Source of the DNA: an uncultured Gammaproteobacteria bacterium
GTDB lineage: Bacteria > Pseudomonadota > Gammaproteobacteria > Nitrosococcales > Methylophagaceae
Assembly (NCBI GenBank): GCA_905479075.1
Contig: CAJQLA010000010.1
Coordinates: 62,001-126,000 of the forward strand
DNA: 64,000 nt
Reading direction: 5' to 3'
Part shown: positions 25,347 to 34,741 of the stretch, in pieces
How the letters are laid out: the number at the start of each line of letters is the position of its first letter
How positions within the stretch are numbered: position 1 is the first letter of the stretch
Made by a program: the position numbers and the translations under genes
The notes under the pieces: model-generated
The model's database searches: none
Seen by the model: the letters and a program-made list of their open reading frames with translations, nothing else
Told to the model about the DNA's origin: nothing

Positions 25347-26417
25347 ATGGACATCAAATATAAAATTAATTGGCAAGTAGATATTGAAGGTGAAGCGCTA
25401 CAAATAGAGCCCGTATTATTTCAACTACTGTTTTTTATTCAACAGAAAGGCTCTTTAAAAAAAGCGACCGAACAGACGGAGGTTTCATATCGTTATGCTT
25501 GGGGGTTGTTAAATAAATGGCAACAACGATTGGGTAAACTCGTAATATTAGAGCCTGGTCGAGGGGCTCATCTCTCTGAAATTGGCGAAAAGCTACTTAA
25601 TACAAATCGACAATTACTCGCTCGTTTTTCACCGGAACTAGATAATTTTGCAACAGAAACCAAACGAGAGCTTCATGCCCTTGCTCAGCATTCAGACACA
25701 TCATCCCTCAATATCTTTGCCAGCCATGGTCTCGCTGTTAGTACGCTTCGCCAATTGATCAATCAACAATCAGACTTTAATCTAGATTTACACTTTCACG
25801 GCAGCTTAGAATGTCTACGGGCTTTGGATGAAGGTAATTGTGATATTGCAGGATTCCATATTCCTATCGGCTCTCTAGCCAAACCATTAATACCACAATA
25901 TCTTGATGTTTTAAGCTCTGAAAATCACCAACTTATTTATGTCATCAAACGTAATCAAGGGCTAATGTTTCCAGCTGGTAACCCGAATAAAATTAGCTCT
26001 CTTCACACCATTAGTAACAAAAATTTACGCTTTGTTAATCGCCAAAATGATTCTGGAACACGATTACTATTCGATCAGCTCCTACACGACAATGCCCTCA
26101 CAGCACGACAAATCAATGGCTATGAACATGAAGAATTTACTCATATGGCTGTCGCGGCTTTAGTCACAAGTGGTGTCGCCGATGTCGGCTTTGGAATTGC
26201 ACCTGTGGCAGAAAAGTTTAACTTAGAATTCTTGCCACTAGTCTGGGAACATTATTGCCTAGCAGTGCCTAACAGCATCATGAATGATCCCCGTGTAAAT
26301 CAAATAATAGCATTACTACAAAGTCAGCAATTTGCTCACAGTTTAGAAAATACAAGTGGTTACCAAACAGACCTATCTGGTCAAAAAGTCAGTTTTGAAA
26401 GTATATTTGAACACTGA
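25347..26417 (+). CDS. ModE-like HTH regulator with periplasmic-binding-like ligand domain
   Basis: This 356-residue one-component regulator has an N-terminal LysR/ModE-like winged HTH (about residues 15-85, including GSLKKATEQTEVSYRYAWGL). The C-terminal PBP-like domain (about 110-340) has NRQNDSGTRLLFDQ and SGVADVGFGIAP motifs similar to molybdate/tungstate-binding regulators. The domain probably senses an oxyanion or Mo cofactor-related ligand. An ATG six codons upstream is also possible and neither has a good Shine-Dalgarno. It is divergent from porin-tupA, its most likely target. Confidence 0.82.
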   Translation: MDIKYKINWQVDIEGEALQIEPVLFQLLFFIQQKGSLKKATEQTEVSYRYAWGLLNKWQQRLGKLVILEPGRGAHLSEIGEKLLNTNRQLLARFSPELDNFATETKRELHALAQHSDTSSLNIFASHGLAVSTLRQLINQQSDFNLDLHFHGSLECLRALDEGNCDIAGFHIPIGSLAKPLIPQYLDVLSSENHQLIYVIKRNQGLMFPAGNPNKISSLHTISNKNLRFVNRQNDSGTRLLFDQLLHDNALTARQINGYEHEEFTHMAVAALVTSGVADVGFGIAPVAEKFNLEFLPLVWEHYCLAVPNSIMNDPRVNQIIALLQSQQFAHSLENTSGYQTDLSGQKVSFESIFEH

Positions 26418-26422
26418 TTGCA

Positions 26423-26902
26423 CTATAGCTCTCGCACCCAATGACCTGACTTACCACCCGCTTTTTCTAACAACCTGATATCAAGCATGATCATGCCACG
26501 ATCAACGGCTTTACACATATCATAGATAGTCAATAAAGCGACTTGAACAGCCGTTAACGCTTCCATCTCAACACCTGTTTGGCCACTAGTTTCAACTTGT
26601 GCACGACATTGAACCGAGACTTCATCTTCTAAAACCTTAAAATCTAGTGTCACTTTCGTTAAGGCTAGCGGATGACATAATGGAATCAAGTCAGCAGTTT
26701 TTTTTGCTGCCATAATGCCAGCAATCCTTGCTATACCTAGGACATCACCTTTTTTATGACCGCCCTGTTTAATCAATTGTAACGTCGATTCCAGCATATT
26801 AATTTGGCCTTCTGCGACAGCAACACGTTTAGTAACATCTTTACTGCCAACATCAACCATATGCGCCTCTCCGGCTTGGTTAAAATGCGTTAAATCTGAC
26901 AT
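26423..26902 (-). CDS. moaC: Cyclic pyranopterin monophosphate synthase MoaC
   Basis: This 159-residue enzyme of early molybdenum cofactor synthesis converts the MoaA product to cPMP. Diagnostic motifs are [34 protein letters not shown] and CKAVDRGM. The start follows GGAG at seven bases. It converges on the regulator gene (five bases apart). MoaD and MoaE lie on the other strand, 180 bases away. Confidence 0.96.
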   Translation of the reverse strand: MSDLTHFNQAGEAHMVDVGSKDVTKRVAVAEGQINMLESTLQLIKQGGHKKGDVLGIARIAGIMAAKKTADLIPLCHPLALTKVTLDFKVLEDEVSVQCRAQVETSGQTGVEMEALTAVQVALLTIYDMCKAVDRGMIMLDIRLLEKAGGKSGHWVREL

Positions 26903-27085
26903 AGTTTGACTCCACAATTCTGGGCTTCATTTGATCATACAAATGATCTAAAAAATACATTCTGATAAAACGCTATTTTAACCTATGGTAGAAACAATCG
27001 ACCTATTTGTTGCTTTTCAATAACAAATATTGTTTTCAGATGTACAATAAGCATTATATCTATTTAGTTATATAAGAATCATTAC

Positions 27086-27313
27086 ATGAGCATACAAGTT
27101 AAATTTTTTGCCAGTCTTAAAGAACGGCTAAATATCGAAGATCGTCAAATCGCTACTGCGTCTACAGCAGGTGAAGCTTGGGATATAGTCACTAATAAGG
27201 CCGCACGACCCGATAATGTTTTAGTCGCCATTAACCTTGAATATGCTGCTTTTGATGATGCAATAAAAGAGGGTGATGAAGTGGCTTTTTTTCCACCTGT
27301 CACTGGCGGTTAG
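27086..27313 (+). CDS. moaD: Molybdopterin synthase sulfur carrier subunit MoaD
   Basis: This 75-residue ubiquitin-like protein ends in FFPPVTGG, the Gly-Gly tail that is thiocarboxylated and donates sulfur to cPMP. It is followed four bases later by moaE, its partner in molybdopterin synthase. Confidence 0.94.
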   Translation: MSIQVKFFASLKERLNIEDRQIATASTAGEAWDIVTNKAARPDNVLVAINLEYAAFDDAIKEGDEVAFFPPVTGG

Positions 27314-27317
27314 TAAT

Positions 27318-27755
27318 ATGGCAAGTCGGATCCTAGAACAAGCTTTTGATCCATGGCAACTGATCTCACAACATCAAGCTGATAACAAACTCAGTATACA
27401 ATTTGGCGCTACAGCAACCTTTATTGGCACCATGCGTGACTTCAATGATAATGCAGATGTCAGCGCAATGACACTTGAACATTATCCTGCCATGACCCAG
27501 CGTTACATAGATAAACTTATTGATGAAGCCAAGCAGCAATGGGATCTACTTGATGTATTAATCGTCCATCGTGTCGGCAATATCAAACCTGCTGAACCCA
27601 TTATGTTAATTGCCTGTTGGTCAGCGCATCGACGAGCAAGCCTTGATGCCTGCAGCTGGTTAATTGAAGAGCTCAAACATCGGGCGCCATTTTGGAAAAA
27701 AGAAGTAAGATTAGATGGCGAACGTTGGGTTGAGAAAAATACTGACGGCTTGTAA
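27318..27755 (+). CDS. moaE: Molybdopterin synthase catalytic subunit MoaE
   Basis: This 145-residue large subunit of molybdopterin synthase has the family motifs TFIGTMRDFN, LEHYPAMT and HRVGNIKPAEP. Also present are AHRRASLDAC and PFWKKE with the catalytic lysines. The ATG four bases after moaD is used, since a longer frame starts inside moaD. Together with moaC and tupA it makes this a Mo/W cofactor region. Confidence 0.95.
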   Translation: MASRILEQAFDPWQLISQHQADNKLSIQFGATATFIGTMRDFNDNADVSAMTLEHYPAMTQRYIDKLIDEAKQQWDLLDVLIVHRVGNIKPAEPIMLIACWSAHRRASLDACSWLIEELKHRAPFWKKEVRLDGERWVEKNTDGL

Positions 27756-27788
27756 CTCACAGTTTTTATTACTAATAGTGTGGTATCG

Positions 27789-28394
27789 ATGAAAAAACTA
27801 TTCTGGTTAATCATATTTCTTAGTGTTTTCATTTGGTCTGCTATCTCACCCTATGACACATTGATTTGGCTGCTTGAAGTATCCCCTGCCATCATCGGTT
27901 TTATCATCATCATCTTTAGCTATAAACGATTTCCGCTAACACCCCTTGTTTACAATCTTATCCTAATCCACTGCATCATCCTGATGATAGGTGGTCACTA
28001 CACTTATGCTGAAGTACCCTTATTTAACGATCTTAAGCACCTATTTGCTTCAGATAGGAACAATTACGATAAAGTTGGGCATTTTGCTCAAGGGTTTATT
28101 CCTGCCATGATCACTCGAGAAATTATTATTCGTAAACATGTTATTCCCGATCGTGTTTGGCAAAACTTTTTTATTGTTTGTTTTTGTCTTGCCTTTAGCG
28201 CATTTTATGAGCTTATCGAATGGGGCATCGCACTTATTAGCGAACAGGCAGCTGAGTCATTTTTAGGTACGCAAGGTTATTTCTGGGATACGCAGTCTGA
28301 TATGGGCTATGCACTCATTGGCGCTATACTTAGTCTACTACTGCTCAACCGCTTACATGATAAACAATTACAACAACTGCCAAATAGACTTTAG
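27789..28394 (+). CDS. DUF2238 (YjdF-like) membrane protein
   Basis: This 201-residue integral membrane protein has about six hydrophobic segments and the DUF2238 features KVGHFAQGF, AFYELIEWG and the C-terminal WDTQSDMGYALIGA. The function is unknown. It probably shares a transcript with moaDE (33-base gap) and converges on gloA. Confidence 0.85.
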   Translation: MKKLFWLIIFLSVFIWSAISPYDTLIWLLEVSPAIIGFIIIIFSYKRFPLTPLVYNLILIHCIILMIGGHYTYAEVPLFNDLKHLFASDRNNYDKVGHFAQGFIPAMITREIIIRKHVIPDRVWQNFFIVCFCLAFSAFYELIEWGIALISEQAAESFLGTQGYFWDTQSDMGYALIGAILSLLLLNRLHDKQLQQLPNRL

Positions 28395-28398
28395 CGCA

Positions 28399-28782
28399 TT
28401 AAGCACATTCGATTAGCTCTACTTTATAGCCGTCTGGATCTTCAACAAAAGCAATCACAACAGTGCCATGCATCATCGGTCCTGCTTCACGCACAACATT
28501 CCCACCACGTTGGCGAATTAATTCACATGCTGCTGCGGCATCATCTACGGCAACGGCAATATGACCATACGCGTTACCCAAATCGTAACGATCTGTATCC
28601 CAGTTATGCGTTAATTCCAATACGGAATTCGAGTCCTCATTGCCATAACCAACGAATGCCAAGGTAAATTTACCTTCTGGGTAATCCTCTTTACGCAATA
28701 GCTTCATACCCAATACTTCCGTATAAAAAGCCAAAGATTTATCTAAATCACCGACGCGTAACATGGTATGTAAAAGGCGCAT
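28399..28782 (-). CDS. gloA: Lactoylglutathione lyase (glyoxalase I)
   Basis: This 127-residue enzyme isomerises the methylglyoxal-glutathione hemithioacetal to S-lactoylglutathione. It follows the E. coli enzyme closely: [13 protein letters not shown] with ligand His5, VLELTHNW with the Glu ligand, [11 protein letters not shown] with a His ligand and [11 protein letters not shown] with the last Glu. These four are the Ni2+/Zn2+ ligands. Confidence 0.97.
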   Translation of the reverse strand: MRLLHTMLRVGDLDKSLAFYTEVLGMKLLRKEDYPEGKFTLAFVGYGNEDSNSVLELTHNWDTDRYDLGNAYGHIAVAVDDAAAACELIRQRGGNVVREAGPMMHGTVVIAFVEDPDGYKVELIECA

Positions 28783-29162
28783 GTCATTTCTCCTTTTCTA
28801 ATACTTATAATCTGACTATACACTTATTTTAACCCTGTACACTTGGCCATGGTTCGGTGGAAAAATTTCTGTAACGACAGGCCAGCTGGAGTAGAAATAT
28901 CAGCACTTATTACGCAAGCTAAAACAGCGCGATTCCGATTGATACAATGAAGTCAGTTAAGTCAAAGAAATAGCTCTTCATCCGCTGTTTGTCATCACTG
29001 ATGAGAGAAATTGCGGATTGAGAGATATGTTAAGACATTGCTCAGCCTTACGTGGCACATCAGAAAAAACCATTCGTCAGCAAGCCTCATCAATTTATCA
29101 AAAATCAGGTCTCCCTAGTCGGCACGCCTTTTCAGCTTGGTTTATCGAAGATTTTCTATAAG
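28783..29162. other. 380-base degenerate intergenic region
   Basis: No intact gene is visible between gloA and ubiD. The right half keeps a LuxR-like HTH coding fragment (listed separately). The left half has a short open stretch around 28865-28948 encoding PAGVEISALITQAKTARFR that ends in TGA. This suggests the remains of one decayed gene. Confidence 0.5.
28961..29161 (+). pseudogene. LuxR-type HTH fragment (decayed regulator)
   Basis: The frame has no good start and runs from a stop at 28958 to TAA at 29159-29161. Its end, GTSEKTIRQQASSIYQKSGL followed by PSRHAFSAWFIEDFL, looks like the recognition-helix half of a LuxR/GerE domain (compare SEKTVxNHxSxIYRKLG). The N-terminal part of the regulator is absent, so this is a remnant. 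Confidence 0.5.
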
Positions 29163-30632
29163 CTACTTATCCAACTGAAGCTCTGCCCAAATCTCATCAA
29201 CTCGTTTCACAATCTCAGGATCTTTCTCTATTGGCCTACCCCACTCACGGTCTGTTTCGCCCGGTAGTTTGTTAGTGGCATCCATTCCCATTTTTGAGCC
29301 CAAGCCTGATACTGGTGAAGCAAAATCCAGATAATCAATCGGCGTATTTTCAATCAGAGTGGTGTCTCTAGCAGGATCCATTCGTGTTGTAATCGCCCAA
29401 ATAACATCATTCCAATCACGGACATCAACATCATCATCCACCACAATCACAAATTTGGTATACATAAACTGGCGAAGAAATGACCAAACACCCATCATCA
29501 CTCGTTTAGCATGACCTGGATATTGTTTTTTCATACTGACCACAGCCATACGATAAGAACAACCTTCGGGCGGCAAATAAAAATCAATAATTTCAGGGAA
29601 TTGCTTCTGCAAGATAGGCACGAAAACTTCATTTAATGCCACGCCTAAAACAGCGGGTTCATCAGGTGGCCGGCCTGTATAGGTACTATGATAAATAGGT
29701 TTTTTACGCTGCGTGATTTTCTCGATCGTGAACACAGGAAAACTATCTACTTCATTGTAATAGCCCGTGTGGTCACCATAAGGGCCTTCATCTGCCATAT
29801 CATCAGGTGCAATAAATCCTTCCAAGACGATTTCAGCACTCGCTGGTACCTGTAGATCATTGCTAATACATTTAACTAATTCTGTCTTGGAACCGCGTAA
29901 TAAGCCTGCAAAAGCATACTCAGATAAACTATCTGGCACTGGGGTAACTGCCGCTAAAATAGTAGCCGGATCACAGCCCAATACAACGCTCACTGGAAAG
30001 GGTTCACCAGGATGTTGTTGTTGCCATTCTTTAAAGTCTAATGCACCACCACGATGTGATAGCCAACGCATAATCACACGGTTCTTACCAATCACTTGCT
30101 GGCGATAAATACCCATATTCTGGCGTGTTTTATGAGGCCCTTTAGTGACCACTAATCCCCAAGTGATCAAAGGCGCAGCATCTTCAGGCCAACAAAGCTG
30201 AATCGGATAACGGCTTAAATCAATATCCTTACCTTCAATAACCCGTTGCTGGCAGGGTGCTGATTTGACCACTTTAGGTGCCATATTCAATACTTGCTTA
30301 AATACAGGCATTTTTTGCCAAGCATCTTTCAGTCCTTTGGGTGGCTCCGGCTCTTTCAAAAAAGCGAGCAATTGCCCTACTTCCCTTAAAGCCTCTACGG
30401 ACTCTTCGCCCATCCCCATCGCAACGCGTTTGGCCGTACCGAACAAATTCGCTAAAACAGGAACATCGCTTCCCTTAGGATTTTCAAACAATAAGGCTGG
30501 ACCACCCGCTCGTAGGACGCGGTCACAAATTTCAGTCATTTCTAATACGGGATCAACTTCGACACCGATACGCTTCAACTCACCTTCTTGTTCCAAATTG
30601 TCAATAAAGTCACGTAGATCGGTATATTTCAT
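29163..30632 (-). CDS. ubiD: UbiD 4-hydroxy-3-polyprenylbenzoate decarboxylase
   Basis: This 489-residue prenyl-FMN-dependent decarboxylase of ubiquinone synthesis is nearly colinear with E. coli UbiD (497 aa). Motifs include [18 protein letters not shown] in the prenyl-FMN site region, HRGGALDF and [12 protein letters not shown] with the catalytic Glu area. It lies 15 bases after prlC. Confidence 0.96.
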   Translation of the reverse strand: MKYTDLRDFIDNLEQEGELKRIGVEVDPVLEMTEICDRVLRAGGPALLFENPKGSDVPVLANLFGTAKRVAMGMGEESVEALREVGQLLAFLKEPEPPKGLKDAWQKMPVFKQVLNMAPKVVKSAPCQQRVIEGKDIDLSRYPIQLCWPEDAAPLITWGLVVTKGPHKTRQNMGIYRQQVIGKNRVIMRWLSHRGGALDFKEWQQQHPGEPFPVSVVLGCDPATILAAVTPVPDSLSEYAFAGLLRGSKTELVKCISNDLQVPASAEIVLEGFIAPDDMADEGPYGDHTGYYNEVDSFPVFTIEKITQRKKPIYHSTYTGRPPDEPAVLGVALNEVFVPILQKQFPEIIDFYLPPEGCSYRMAVVSMKKQYPGHAKRVMMGVWSFLRQFMYTKFVIVVDDDVDVRDWNDVIWAITTRMDPARDTTLIENTPIDYLDFASPVSGLGSKMGMDATNKLPGETDREWGRPIEKDPEIVKRVDEIWAELQLDK

Positions 30633-30647
30633 GACAAGATTCCGTTG

Positions 30648-32687
30648 TTATGCCGCAATGCCAGAATGGCGAAGTAAAGCATCAATTTCAGGTTCGCGGC
30701 CACGGAATTCTATAAATAAATCCATTGGTTCACGTGAGCCACCTTGTTCTAAAATCGTTTGTAAAAACGCTAATCCTGTTGCACGGTCAAATATGCCATT
30801 TTCTTCAAACCTAGAAAATGCATCTGCCGATAATACTTCGGCCCATTTGTAGCTGTAATAACCTGCTGCATACCCGCCAGCGAAAATATGAGAGAAGCTA
30901 TGGGCGAAGCGATTAAATTCCGGTGGCTTGACGACAGAAACAGTGTCACGGACATCGGCTAATATGGCTTCTAACTGCTTTGCTTTTGTCGGATCGTATT
31001 CCAAGTGTAGCCGGAAGTCGAAGATAGAAAACTCCAATTGCCTCACCATCATCATTGCAGATTGAAAATTACGTGCTGCAATCATTTTATTAAATAACTC
31101 GTCTGGTAGGCTTTCCCCTGTTTCATAATGTCCCGAAATCAAGTTGAGTGCTTCACGTTCCCAACACCAATTTTCCATAAACTGGCTTGGTAATTCGACC
31201 GCATCCCACGGCACACCATTGATACCTGAAACAGCGGCGTAATGAATTTTAGTCAGCATATGATGTAAGCCATGGCCAAACTCATGGAACAGCGTTGTCA
31301 CTTCATCATGGGTAAATAATGCTGGCTTATCACCAATAGGCGGTGAAAAATTACAGGTTAAAAAGGCCACTGGTTTTTGTAAGCCATCTGTTGTCTGACG
31401 ATGGACTAAGCATTCATCCATCCATGCGCCACCTCGTTTATGATTTCGCGCATAAAGATCAAGATAAAACTGGCCTCTTAACTCATTATTTGCATCAAAA
31501 ATATCAAAAAACCGGACATCTTGGTGCCAAGTATCAATATCGTGTCTTTCTTTTATTTCAAGGCCATAAAGCTTATTAACAACTGCGAACAGACCAGAAA
31601 CAACTTTATTTTCTGGAAAATAAGGTTTTATTTCTTCTTGAGAAATGGCATATCGTTGTTGGCGTAGTTTCTCAGAGAAATAAGTAATATCCCAAGCTGA
31701 AAGCGTTTCTAAACCAGCGGTTTCTTTAGCAAACGCTTGTAACTCAGTAAATTCTTGTTGAGCGATAGGGCGAGAACGTTCTGCTAAATCATAAAGAAAA
31801 TCTAATACTTGATCGGATGATTGCGCCATTTTTGTCGCCAGCGATCTTTCCGCATGATTATTAAAACCGATCAACTGCGCTAGTTTGTGGCGTAACTTTA
31901 AGATTTGTTCAATAATTTCCGTATTATCCCATTTACCCGCATTTGGACCTTGATCAGAAGCTCTGGTCGCAAAGGCCGTGTACATTTCTTCACGTAACTG
32001 TCGATTATCAACATAAGTCATTACCGGTAAATAAGAAGGAAAATCCAGTGTGAACAACCAACCATCAAGATCAGATTGCTGCGCCACTTGTGCTGCCATC
32101 TCTTTCACAGACTCAGGGATACCAGCTAAAAGTGTTTCATCACTAATATGCTTTTGCCAGCCATGTGTTGCATCTAATACATTTTCTTCAAATTTAGCTG
32201 TTAGCGCGGTCAGTGACTGTGAAATTTTCTTAAATTCATCTCGATCCTGCTGAGACAGTTCAACACCTGACAGGCGAAAATCACGAACGGCATTATCAAT
32301 TACTTTCTTCTGTGCAAGATCTAACTCTTGATAATGTTTACTCTCTGCCAAAGCTTTATAAGCTTTAAACAAATCCTCATTTTGTCCCATCTCGGTGCCA
32401 AATTTACTTAACTTTGGCAAACAGGCATTGTAAGCAACCCGTAATGCTTCTGCATTCATCACTGAGTTGAGATGACTGACGGGTGACCAAGCTTTATCAA
32501 TACTTGCATCTAATTCTTCCATCGGTAATACCAATGATTGCCACGTAGGTTCACCTAATGTAGCTAAAAGTGCTTCTACATTTTGCTGGCCTTGATCTAA
32601 CACATAATCGACAGCCATCTCTACATGCTCAGGCAAAATCTGAGAAAATTGGGGAAGTGGACTGTTTTCGAGTAGTGGATTGTTCAT
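30648..32687 (-). CDS. prlC: Oligopeptidase A (M3 family)
   Basis: This 679-residue cytoplasmic zinc metallopeptidase degrades signal peptides and other short peptides. The zinc motif HEFGH is in TLFHEFGHGLHHM, with the third ligand Glu about 25 residues later. Other family landmarks are GRRGG-like KRGGAWMDE and FSHIFAGGYAAGYYSYKWAE. It is probably cotranscribed with ubiD. Confidence 0.96.
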   Translation of the reverse strand: MNNPLLENSPLPQFSQILPEHVEMAVDYVLDQGQQNVEALLATLGEPTWQSLVLPMEELDASIDKAWSPVSHLNSVMNAEALRVAYNACLPKLSKFGTEMGQNEDLFKAYKALAESKHYQELDLAQKKVIDNAVRDFRLSGVELSQQDRDEFKKISQSLTALTAKFEENVLDATHGWQKHISDETLLAGIPESVKEMAAQVAQQSDLDGWLFTLDFPSYLPVMTYVDNRQLREEMYTAFATRASDQGPNAGKWDNTEIIEQILKLRHKLAQLIGFNNHAERSLATKMAQSSDQVLDFLYDLAERSRPIAQQEFTELQAFAKETAGLETLSAWDITYFSEKLRQQRYAISQEEIKPYFPENKVVSGLFAVVNKLYGLEIKERHDIDTWHQDVRFFDIFDANNELRGQFYLDLYARNHKRGGAWMDECLVHRQTTDGLQKPVAFLTCNFSPPIGDKPALFTHDEVTTLFHEFGHGLHHMLTKIHYAAVSGINGVPWDAVELPSQFMENWCWEREALNLISGHYETGESLPDELFNKMIAARNFQSAMMMVRQLEFSIFDFRLHLEYDPTKAKQLEAILADVRDTVSVVKPPEFNRFAHSFSHIFAGGYAAGYYSYKWAEVLSADAFSRFEENGIFDRATGLAFLQTILEQGGSREPMDLFIEFRGREPEIDALLRHSGIAA

Positions 32688-32934
32688 GCTGTATTTACAC
32701 CATCATTTTAGGATTTTGTTGATTATACGGTATCAGTTACAAAGTTGAGTTGATTTGCTACTGATAAGGGTTATATATAAAGATAACTAACAAATATGGT
32801 CACTTCGATGTAATTTTGCAACATCTATCGCATTTCTACCACTAATCAAGGCCTTTGAACTTGATCGCTCGGCTATCCCGTGCCATTATTCTCACTCAGG
32901 CATTTATAAACTTCAGATTAAGGAACACAAAGCC

Positions 32935-33660
32935 GTGAGCACTATCACTTCTTTTTTTAAAACGGGACTTTTAATAAGTATATTGTTGATAACGGGCTGT
33001 GCAACCACTCAGCATTCAGCAGAAGTCAATGATCCTCTAGAAAGTTATAACCGCTTTATGTATTCATTTAATGACAAAGTGGATAAAGTAGTTCTAAAAC
33101 CTGTCGCTCAAGGCTATAACTACGTCATGCCTGATCCAGTGAGTAAAAGTGTCAGCAACTTTTTTAGTAATTTAAATGAAGTGACGGTCATCGTTAATGA
33201 CATACTTCAATTCAAATTTAATCAAGCTATTTATGATACTGGTCGTTTTGTAACCAATAGTACTATTGGTGTTTTGGGCTTATTTGATATAGCAAGCATG
33301 TCTGGCTTAGAAAAACACGATGAAGATTTCGGGCAAACATTGGGCTATTGGGGTGTTGATACCGGTGCTTACATCGTTTGGCCTTTCATTGGCCCTAGCA
33401 ATATTCGTGATACGGCTGGTCTAGTGGGTGACTATTACACTGATCCAGTGACTTATGTAACTGGGCCTGATGCGCGTAACCCGTTTTTGATTACACGTAT
33501 TGTTGATAAACGCGCTAATTTATTAAGTGCTGAAAAAGTGTTAGATGAAGCTGCAACAGACGAATATAGTTATGTTCGTGATGCTTATTTACAACGTCGT
33601 TTAAATCTAGTTCACGACGGTAATCCGCCTGAAGAAGAGTTCGACGTTTTTGCTGATTAA
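32935..33660 (+). CDS. mlaA: MlaA/VacJ outer-membrane phospholipid-removal lipoprotein
   Basis: This 241-residue lipoprotein (lipobox ITGC) has the VacJ signatures NDPLESYNRFMYSFND, the ring region and GYWGVDTGAYIVWPFIGPS. MlaA removes misplaced phospholipids from the outer leaflet and passes them to MlaC. The start is GTG after AAGGA. No mlaBCDEF genes are adjacent, unlike in many relatives. The 247-base gap upstream has only weak promoter-like elements. A terminator follows. Confidence 0.94.
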   Translation: MSTITSFFKTGLLISILLITGCATTQHSAEVNDPLESYNRFMYSFNDKVDKVVLKPVAQGYNYVMPDPVSKSVSNFFSNLNEVTVIVNDILQFKFNQAIYDTGRFVTNSTIGVLGLFDIASMSGLEKHDEDFGQTLGYWGVDTGAYIVWPFIGPSNIRDTAGLVGDYYTDPVTYVTGPDARNPFLITRIVDKRANLLSAEKVLDEAATDEYSYVRDAYLQRRLNLVHDGNPPEEEFDVFAD

Positions 33661-33696
33661 CATTGTGGGACATTCAAGTCCCTAGTATTTATAATA

Positions 33697-33724
33697 AAAG
33701 AGCCGGACAAATGTCCGGCTCTTT
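33697..33724 (+). terminator. Rho-independent terminator after mlaA
   Basis: A 13-bp perfect stem (AAAGAGCCGGACA / TGTCCGGCTCTTT) encloses a two-base loop between mlaA and yrbG. It separates mlaA from the LPS gene run. Confidence 0.88.
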
Positions 33725-33754
33725 GTTAGTTAATGACATAAAATTACAGGTTTA

Positions 33755-34741
33755 ATGACTACACTACTTCTAATCATCGCCATTATTGTCGGTTTTGCCA
33801 TCCTAATTTGGGGGGCAGATCGCTTTGTCGATGGCGCAGCTAATATTGCTAGAAATTTTGGAGTATCACCACTTATAGTAGGTCTTACAATCGTTGGGTT
33901 TGGTACATCAGCCCCAGAAATGCTTGTGTCAGCATTTGCTGCCCTTGACGGTGCTCCAGCACTCGGCATCGGTAATGCACTCGGCTCGAATATCGCTAAT
34001 ATTGGTATGGTGTTAGGCATCACAATTTTAATAACACCTCTGTCCGTCAATTCGAGGACTTTAAAACGCGAATTCCCAGTGTTAGCTTTTGTAATGGGAT
34101 TATCCCTATTATTGCTCTGGGATTTGTACCTGGGTTATATCGACGGTGTTATCTTATTTTCTGGCTTTATCCTGACTTTATTTGGTATGGCTTATCTTGC
34201 GCTACACAGCAGTAGAAGTGACAGGCTTGAACAGGACTTTGAAAAAGAATTCGCTGAGCCTACAATGACAACAGGCCAATCTGCTATCAACTTTTCAATC
34301 GGACTTGCCGGTCTACTTATTGGTTCTAAAAGTCTGGTTTGGGGTGCAACAGGCATTGCCAGTCTACTTGGCGTTAGCGATTTAATCATTGGCTTAACCA
34401 TAGTCGCTATCGGCACTAGTTTGCCAGAGCTAGCCGCATCAGTTATCTCAGCACTAAAAAATGAACACGATATTGCGGTTGGTAATATCTTAGGCTCAAA
34501 CATCTTTAACTTGCTCGCCGTATTAGCGATGCCGGGATTGATCAAACCATCACATATTGATCCCATGTTACTTGTCCGCGATTTTTCCATTATGACTCTG
34601 CTATTTATCATGCTCTATGCCTTTGCCAGAACAGGAAAGCCCGGCGTTATAGGAAGAGTTGCCGGTTCTATGATGTTATTCATCTATATCGCTTATAATA
34701 GTTTACTTGCTTATCAAAGTACGATGGGAATGCCGGTTTGA
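33755..34741 (+). CDS. yrbG: Calcium/sodium antiporter YrbG-like
   Basis: This 328-residue inner membrane CaCA exchanger has ten or more membrane segments and the two alpha repeats (GFGTSAPEMLVS and AIGTSLPELAASV) that hold the ion-binding Glu residues. It heads the yrbG-kdsD-kdsC-lptC-lptA-lptB run, the same order as in E. coli. Its TGA overlaps the kdsD TTG start. Confidence 0.93.
   Translation: MTTLLLIIAIIVGFAILIWGADRFVDGAANIARNFGVSPLIVGLTIVGFGTSAPEMLVSAFAALDGAPALGIGNALGSNIANIGMVLGITILITPLSVNSRTLKREFPVLAFVMGLSLLLLWDLYLGYIDGVILFSGFILTLFGMAYLALHSSRSDRLEQDFEKEFAEPTMTTGQSAINFSIGLAGLLIGSKSLVWGATGIASLLGVSDLIIGLTIVAIGTSLPELAASVISALKNEHDIAVGNILGSNIFNLLAVLAMPGLIKPSHIDPMLLVRDFSIMTLLFIMLYAFARTGKPGVIGRVAGSMMLFIYIAYNSLLAYQSTMGMPV

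Noticed and set aside
29052..29267. Small plus-strand ORF overlapping the ubiD end
   Set aside because: It overlaps ubiD antisense and lies in a different frame from the LuxR-like remnant, which fits family patterns better.
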